Of a stretch of 64,000 nt of DNA, positions 60,166 through 64,000 are shown piece after piece; the first letter of the stretch is position 1; every line of letters begins with the position of its first letter. A model generated the notes under the pieces. That model was not told where the DNA came from. It searched no databases and saw only the letters and a program-made list of their open reading frames with translations. A program made the translations under genes and the position numbers. Source of the stretch: Mycobacterium gordonae (GTDB taxonomy: Bacteria > Actinomycetota > Actinomycetes > Mycobacteriales > Mycobacteriaceae); NCBI RefSeq assembly GCF_001417955.2, contig NZ_LKTM01000223.1, positions 62,001 to 126,000 of the forward strand. The letters run 5' to 3'.

Positions 60166-61424
60166 GACGCGTTCCGAGCGGGGATCTGGCCGTCGGAGCC
60201 GTACTGACGTGTCGGCGGTGTCGGCGGACTCGGTGGCATCGGACTGGGCGGCGGTGGGGGCGGCGACAGTTCGTGCTCGTCCGCGCTGTCCAGCCCGGCC
60301 GTCAGGTGGCCCTCCCAGTCGGCGTTGACGTTCTTGTGGTCGACCTTCACCCGGCGCGACCGCAGGTAGATGGTGGCCGCGACCGCGACCAGCATCGCGA
60401 AGCCGACGATCGCACCGGGGTACCCGCCGATGAGGTGCACGATCCAGTAGGTGACCGCACCGACCAAGCCTGACAGCGGCAGCGTCACCAGCCACGCGGT
60501 CGCCATCCGGCCGGCCACTCCCCAGCGGACCTCGGCGCCCGGCTTGCCCACGCCGCTGCCCAGCACCGAGCCGGTGCAGACCTGTGTGGTGGACAGCGCA
60601 TAGCCGAAGTGGGCCGACAGCAGAATGACTGCGGCCGAGGATGATTCGGCGGCCATGCCTTGCGGCGACTTGATCTCGACCAGTCCCTTGCCCAGGGTGC
60701 GGATGATCCGCCAGCCGCCCAGGTAGGTGCCGCCGGCCATGGCCAGCGCGCAGCACACGATGACCCACAGCGGCGGCATGGAGGCCGTCTTGCTGACCGA
60801 CCCGTAGGACATCAGGGCCAGGAAGATCACGCCCATCGTCTTTTGCGCGTCGTTGGTGCCGTGGGCCAGCGAGACCAGCGACGCCGACCCGATCTGCCCG
60901 CGCCGGAAACCCGCCTCGGTGCGCTCGTCCGAGGTGCCGCGGGTGATCCGGTAGACCAGCCAGGTGGCTGCCGCGCCGACGACGATCGCCAGCAGCGCGG
61001 CGATCACGGCAGGGATGAGGACCTTGGAGATCACGCCCTTCCAGATCACCCCGTGTCCGCCGACGGCAGCGATGGTGGCACCGACGATGCCACCGATCAG
61101 TGCGTGCGAGGAGCTCGAGGGGATGCCGAGCAACCAGGTGAGCAAATTCCAGACGATGCCGCCCACCAGGCCGGCGAACACCAACTCCAGTGTCACCAGG
61201 TTGGCGTCGATCAACCCCTTGGCGATGGTTGCCGCCACCGCCGTGGACAGGAATGCGCCGATCAGGTTGAGCACCGCCGAGAGCGCGACCGCAACCTTCG
61301 GCGCCAGCGCGCCACTGGCGATGGAGGTCGCCATGGCGTTACCGGTGTCGTGGAAGCCGTTGGTGAAGTCGAATGCGAGTGCGGTGATCACGACGATGAT
61401 CAAGAGGAACAGCTGAATGTTCAC
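60162..61424 (-). CDS. pitA: Low-affinity inorganic phosphate transporter, PiT family
   Basis: 420-aa, ~10-helix proton- or metal-coupled phosphate carrier. Both PiT repeats are visible: FDFTNGFHDTGNAMATSIA near the N-terminus, then GIPSSSSHALIGGIVGA, and SLAHGTNDAQKTMGVIFLAL in the second half. The C-terminus is cytosolic, Pro-rich and outside the conserved core. The GTG at 61424 starts it. It matches Rv0545c. With senX3-regX3 and the Ppx/GppA gene it is the third phosphate-related locus here. Confidence 0.95.
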   Translation of the reverse strand: MNIQLFLLIIVVITALAFDFTNGFHDTGNAMATSIASGALAPKVAVALSAVLNLIGAFLSTAVAATIAKGLIDANLVTLELVFAGLVGGIVWNLLTWLLGIPSSSSHALIGGIVGATIAAVGGHGVIWKGVISKVLIPAVIAALLAIVVGAAATWLVYRITRGTSDERTEAGFRRGQIGSASLVSLAHGTNDAQKTMGVIFLALMSYGSVSKTASMPPLWVIVCCALAMAGGTYLGGWRIIRTLGKGLVEIKSPQGMAAESSSAAVILLSAHFGYALSTTQVCTGSVLGSGVGKPGAEVRWGVAGRMATAWLVTLPLSGLVGAVTYWIVHLIGGYPGAIVGFAMLVAVAATIYLRSRRVKVDHKNVNADWEGHLTAGLDSADEHELSPPPPPPSPMPPSPPTPPTRQYGSDGQIPARNAS

Positions 61425-61542
61425 AGGCCCTGATTCTTGTGGTCGGAGTAACCCTTGTCGAACGGATGACTAGGGGAAATGCAGGAATATCGCGAGTCGT
61501 CGCCAGATGTTACCTAGCAGTTCATCTTCGGTTCGTCCCCGC

Positions 61543-61929
61543 TCACTGCCGGGTGTCGGTGCGCAGCGGATGACCTTGCGGAACCTGGATGAAAATCAGG
61601 GTGACGCCGTCGGGGTCGGTCACGTGCATCTCGTGCAGACCCCACGGTTCCTGGCGGGCCTCACGGGCGATCGGCACGTCCCGGCCGCGCAGCTCGTCCT
61701 GGGTTGCGTACAGGTCGCGCACCTGCAGCCACAGCGCGCCGGGAAAGGGTCCCCGGGAATGGTCCGGCTCGTCGTAGCCGGTCAGTTCCAGCAACGACTG
61801 GCCGGCGAAAAACACTGTGCCCGCACCGTACTCGCGGGCGATTGCCAGCCCGATCTCGTCGCGGTAGAAGGCCAGCGAGCGTTGATAGTCCGCCGGTCGG
61901 AGCAGCATCCGGCTGGCCAGGATCTCCAT
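61543..61929 (-). CDS. VOC-family (glyoxalase-like) protein (Rv0546c-like)
   Basis: 128-aa single vicinal-oxygen-chelate domain. Beta-alpha-beta-beta-beta modules run SRMLLRPADYQRSLAFYRDE, GTVFFAGQSLLELTGYDE, then ALWLQVRDLYATQDEL and LHEMHVTDPDGVTLIFIQVP, with His and Glu residues as potential metal ligands. It could be a glyoxalase, dioxygenase or resistance-type binding protein; which cannot be told. It lies 10 bp downstream of the DinB-like gene on the same strand. Confidence 0.87.
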   Translation of the reverse strand: MEILASRMLLRPADYQRSLAFYRDEIGLAIAREYGAGTVFFAGQSLLELTGYDEPDHSRGPFPGALWLQVRDLYATQDELRGRDVPIAREARQEPWGLHEMHVTDPDGVTLIFIQVPQGHPLRTDTRQ

Positions 61930-61939
61930 GTGTTCGTGT

Positions 61940-62560
61940 CTAGCACCGGTTGCGCAGGGTCGCCACGCCGGGGCCGCTGAGATCGTCGCAGGCCGCGGCC
62001 CGGCCGGTCATCGCCAGCAGCAGCGACAGCAAGGGGCCTTCGACCGCTTCGCCCTGCCCGTGTTGCCAGTCGTCGTCGATGGCGCGCAGCGACAGACCGG
62101 CGATCCGCTTCTTGGCGCCGCTGAGCATGTTGGAACCTTTGTAGAACTCGATCACCTGGCGGAGGGCTTCGGTCGGGTAGGTATGCGCGATGCCCAGCGG
62201 GCGCCGGATGTCGGCGCCGTGGATGACGATCTCGCCCAGCCAGGAGACCTTGGGACCGGGCGGGGCGGAGGTCGAGTGCACCAGGCCGCGGAAGTCGGCG
62301 AGCGTAGCCGCCGGATCGGGCCCGCAGTGCTCATCGAGCTGTCCGTTGGAGAACTTGGCGAAGCTGAAACCCGCCTTGGCGATGCCGGCGAAGAACTTCG
62401 CCGGGGTCATCGACGCGGTGGCAGACAGGTGGGCGACGACGTCACGGACCGTCCACTTGGCGCACAGGGAGGGCGCGTCCCATTGCGCGGGGGTCAGGAC
62501 GGCCAGGTCGTCGGCCAGGGCGCCGCGCTCGGCGGCGATGGTGGTCCAGATGTCGGTCAT
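61940..62560 (-). CDS. DinB/maleylpyruvate-isomerase-like mycothiol-dependent family protein
   Basis: 206-aa four-helix-bundle protein of the actinobacterial maleylpyruvate isomerase N-terminal (MDMPI) group. The metal-site residues appear as WTVRDVVAHLSA (His), and GEIVIHGADIRRPLG (Glu/His). Mycothiol-dependent enzymes share this fold, but many members have no known reaction. The ATG at 62560 follows AGGAGGG. It is 15 bp after the SDR gene and before the VOC gene, forming a small redox-type operon. I recall no close M. tuberculosis gene at this exact position. Confidence 0.83.
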   Translation of the reverse strand: MTDIWTTIAAERGALADDLAVLTPAQWDAPSLCAKWTVRDVVAHLSATASMTPAKFFAGIAKAGFSFAKFSNGQLDEHCGPDPAATLADFRGLVHSTSAPPGPKVSWLGEIVIHGADIRRPLGIAHTYPTEALRQVIEFYKGSNMLSGAKKRIAGLSLRAIDDDWQHGQGEAVEGPLLSLLLAMTGRAAACDDLSGPGVATLRNRC

Positions 62561-62575
62561 GGCACCCTCCTCGGC

Positions 62576-63457
62576 TCAGCCTTGGTGGTTGTTGCGGGCC
62601 TGCATCAGGGTGTTGACCCAGCGGGGGCCGACGGTGTTCAGCGCCTTGGCCGCGATGGCCATCCGCGGCGCAATCTGTACAGGCCGGGTACGGGCCGCGG
62701 TGATCATCCATTCGCCCGCCTCTTCTGAGGTCAGCGCAGGCATTCCGTCGTAGGCCTTGGTCGGAGCGATCATCGGGGTGGCCACCAGCGGGTAGTAGAG
62801 GGCTGTGGAGTGCACGCCCCTGGGGCCCCACTCCGTTTCAGCGATCCGGGTGACCGAGGTCAACGCGGCCTTGGATGCGTTGTAGACCGAGAACAACGGA
62901 GCGGCCTCGTTGAGCACACCCCAGGTGGAGACGTTGATGATGTGGCCGTCGCCGCGCTCGATCATGCCGGGCGCGAGCCCGCGCATCAGGCGCAGCGGCG
63001 CGTAGTAGTTGAGCACCATGGTGCGTTCGACGTCGTGCCAGCGTTCCAGCGATTCGGCCAGTGGCCGGCGGATGGACCGGCCGGCATTGTTGATCAGGAT
63101 GTCGATGCCGCCGATGCGCTGTTCGACGTCGGCGACCAAGGCGTCGATGGCGTCCATATCGGAGCAGTCGCAGGGGATGGACATCGCGGTTCCACCCGCG
63201 GTGGTGATCCGGTGGGCCAGTTCGTCCAGCAGGTCCCGACGCCTGGCGACGACGACGACGGTGGCGCCGCGCTCGGCGAACTGTTCGGCAGCTGCCTCAC
63301 CGATGCCCGACGAGGCGCCGGTGAGCAGGACGCGCTTGCCCCGCAGGTCGATGGGTTTGATCGCCGGCCGATTGAGCAGCACCTGAGGCGTCACTGGCGG
63401 GCGCATGCTGGCCAGCACGATCTGATCGGTCAACCGGCGCAGCGGACTCTTGCTCAC
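62576..63457 (-). CDS. Short-chain dehydrogenase/reductase (Rv0547c-like)
   Basis: 293-aa classical SDR. NAD(P) motif KRVLLTGASSGIGEAAAEQF; second strand VVVVARRRDLLDEL (favouring NADPH); NNAG in DILINNAGRSIRR; catalytic Ser in NVSTWG and YxxxK in YNASKAALTSV. An N-terminal extension of ~35 residues precedes the domain. The substrate is not predictable. It matches Rv0547c in order. GTG 63457 starts it. It heads the minus-strand group that continues with the DinB-like and VOC genes. Confidence 0.9.
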   Translation of the reverse strand: MSKSPLRRLTDQIVLASMRPPVTPQVLLNRPAIKPIDLRGKRVLLTGASSGIGEAAAEQFAERGATVVVVARRRDLLDELAHRITTAGGTAMSIPCDCSDMDAIDALVADVEQRIGGIDILINNAGRSIRRPLAESLERWHDVERTMVLNYYAPLRLMRGLAPGMIERGDGHIINVSTWGVLNEAAPLFSVYNASKAALTSVTRIAETEWGPRGVHSTALYYPLVATPMIAPTKAYDGMPALTSEEAGEWMITAARTRPVQIAPRMAIAAKALNTVGPRWVNTLMQARNNHQG

Positions 63458-63533
63458 GGCGCGAGTCTAGGGCGGGTGTCTTTCGGCACAGCGGATGGCT
63501 ACCGCCCCCCGACATCCGGTGCGCGAGACGGTG

Positions 63534-64000
63534 TCAGCCGACTCCGAGCGCACGCCCGACGGTGGTGTTCCACGATTCCTGCATCTCCGACTCGAACAGG
63601 CCCCACGTATGGGAGCCCTCGGGCCGGACGACGTAGGTGATGGGCAGCCCGCCTGCCGCCGCCGCGTCGGCGAATGCCTTGGTGTTGGACGCGACGATGC
63701 CCTCGATGAGTCCGCCGGCGAAGTTGTTGCCGAAACCGTCCGGCAGGCGGTCGACCGCGCCCTGCCCGCCGCCGGACGCGGCGGCGTATACGGCGACTCC
63801 TCGCAGCTTGCCGATGTTCTTCGACGGGTCATGGGCCACCCACAGGGGTCCGCCGAGCGGCCCCCACATCGCCTCGGCACTGGCACCGCCACCCGACAGG
63901 GTCAGCGCGACTTGCTGGGGGCTGTCTGACGGTGCAGGGAGCCCGCTGTACGAGGCGACGGCCTGGAAAACGCCGGGCGCCTGCACGGCGTAGTCGATCG
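63534..64000 (-). CDS. Antigen-85-like esterase, C-terminal part (5' end beyond window)
   Basis: Open to the window edge; about 155 C-terminal residues are seen. GVFQAVASYSGLP and WGPLGGPLWVAHDPSKNIGKL resemble the antigen 85/mycolyltransferase and esterase D fold, and RPEGSHTWGLFESEMQESW holds the catalytic His position (cf. GTHNWEYW in Ag85). The nucleophile Ser lies off the window. It may be an exported mycolyl esterase or transferase. In M. tuberculosis menB follows Rv0547c, so this gene marks a change in local order. Confidence 0.8.
   Translation of the reverse strand, partial: IDYAVQAPGVFQAVASYSGLPAPSDSPQQVALTLSGGGASAEAMWGPLGGPLWVAHDPSKNIGKLRGVAVYAAASGGGQGAVDRLPDGFGNNFAGGLIEGIVASNTKAFADAAAAGGLPITYVVRPEGSHTWGLFESEMQESWNTTVGRALGVG

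Noticed and set aside
60166..60768. Upstream extension of the small gene next to pitA
   Set aside because: The frame runs over pitA in another phase. The ATG at 60165 overlaps the pitA stop and gives the conserved two-helix protein.

Overview
The window is chromosomal DNA from a non-tuberculous mycobacterium (genus Mycobacterium sensu lato). GC is high throughout, coding sequences start freely with ATG, GTG or TTG, and many genes have TANNNT -10 hexamers 6-7 nt before the start codon (leaderless mRNAs). Gene order follows, with few interruptions, the Mycobacterium tuberculosis segment Rv0487 to Rv0547c. Mycobacterial markers include SenX3-RegX3, CmaA2, the small ribosomal protein bS22, and mycothiol-type and deazaflavin-type enzymes. 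Orthologue names given here come from remembered M. tuberculosis proteins, not from a search.

Layout. 1-3.3 kb: end of a YbjN-like gene, phosphoglycerate mutase, and the phosphate-sensing pair senX3-regX3, whose stop and start codons overlap. 3.3-7.2 kb: a translationally coupled minus-strand trio (lipocalin-like protein, small membrane protein, GMC oxidoreductase) divergent from a FadR-like GntR regulator with a palindromic operator on its start codon. 7.2-15.7 kb: cysteine-rich protein, Ppx/GppA phosphatase, membrane protein, TIM-barrel isomerase, thioesterase, proC, BldC-like HTH protein, bS22, galE2-like epimerase and a PlsC-type acyltransferase, closed by a strong bidirectional hairpin terminator. 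15.8-18.5 kb: cmaA2, a MaoC/HadA-like hydratase, serB1-type phosphatase and a glutaredoxin-like protein; the mmpS2-mmpL2 pair found here in M. tuberculosis is absent.

18.6-24.5 kb is the haem operon hemA-hemC-hemD-hemB with two coupled membrane-protein genes; a 28-codon ORF bridges hemD and hemB. 24.5-33.8 kb is an envelope-acylation and signalling region: STAS anti-anti-sigma protein, acyltransferase, a 1059-aa cyclase-AAA-TPR protein not in the M. tuberculosis order, SGNH hydrolase, a 38-aa small membrane protein, an OafA-type acyltransferase-SGNH fusion and a Tat-exported esterase. 33.9-40 kb is accessory metabolism: amino-acid permease, WGxxGxxG protein, FAD-Rieske oxidoreductase, ketopantoate-reductase-like protein, enolase-superfamily enzyme and Ddn-like protein.

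40-47.3 kb is one tightly overlapping operon coupling haem precursor supply (hemL) to System II cytochrome c maturation (TlpA-like, CcdA, ResB, CcsA) and ending in a MinD-like ATPase. 47.3-51.7 kb holds small membrane proteins, fabH, menA, an MTAP-like phosphorylase and an epimerase. 51.7-64 kb holds a large membrane protein, a DUF7159-like protein with a Pro/Thr-rich tail, a glycosyltransferase/DUF2064 pair, a multi-spanning membrane protein, menE, a PiT phosphate transporter with partner, VOC, DinB-like and SDR proteins, and the end of an Ag85-like esterase. No tRNA, rRNA, IS element, prophage or CRISPR array was seen.

Four themes connect the region: electron transport (haem, cytochrome c, menaquinone), phosphate (SenX3-RegX3, Ppx/GppA, PiT), envelope lipid and acyl chemistry, and compact operons with 1-4 bp overlaps. 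The most unusual observations are the extra cyclase/ATPase gene, the FadR-regulated GMC module, two unlisted small ORFs, and the menE frame that stays open upstream of every usable start.
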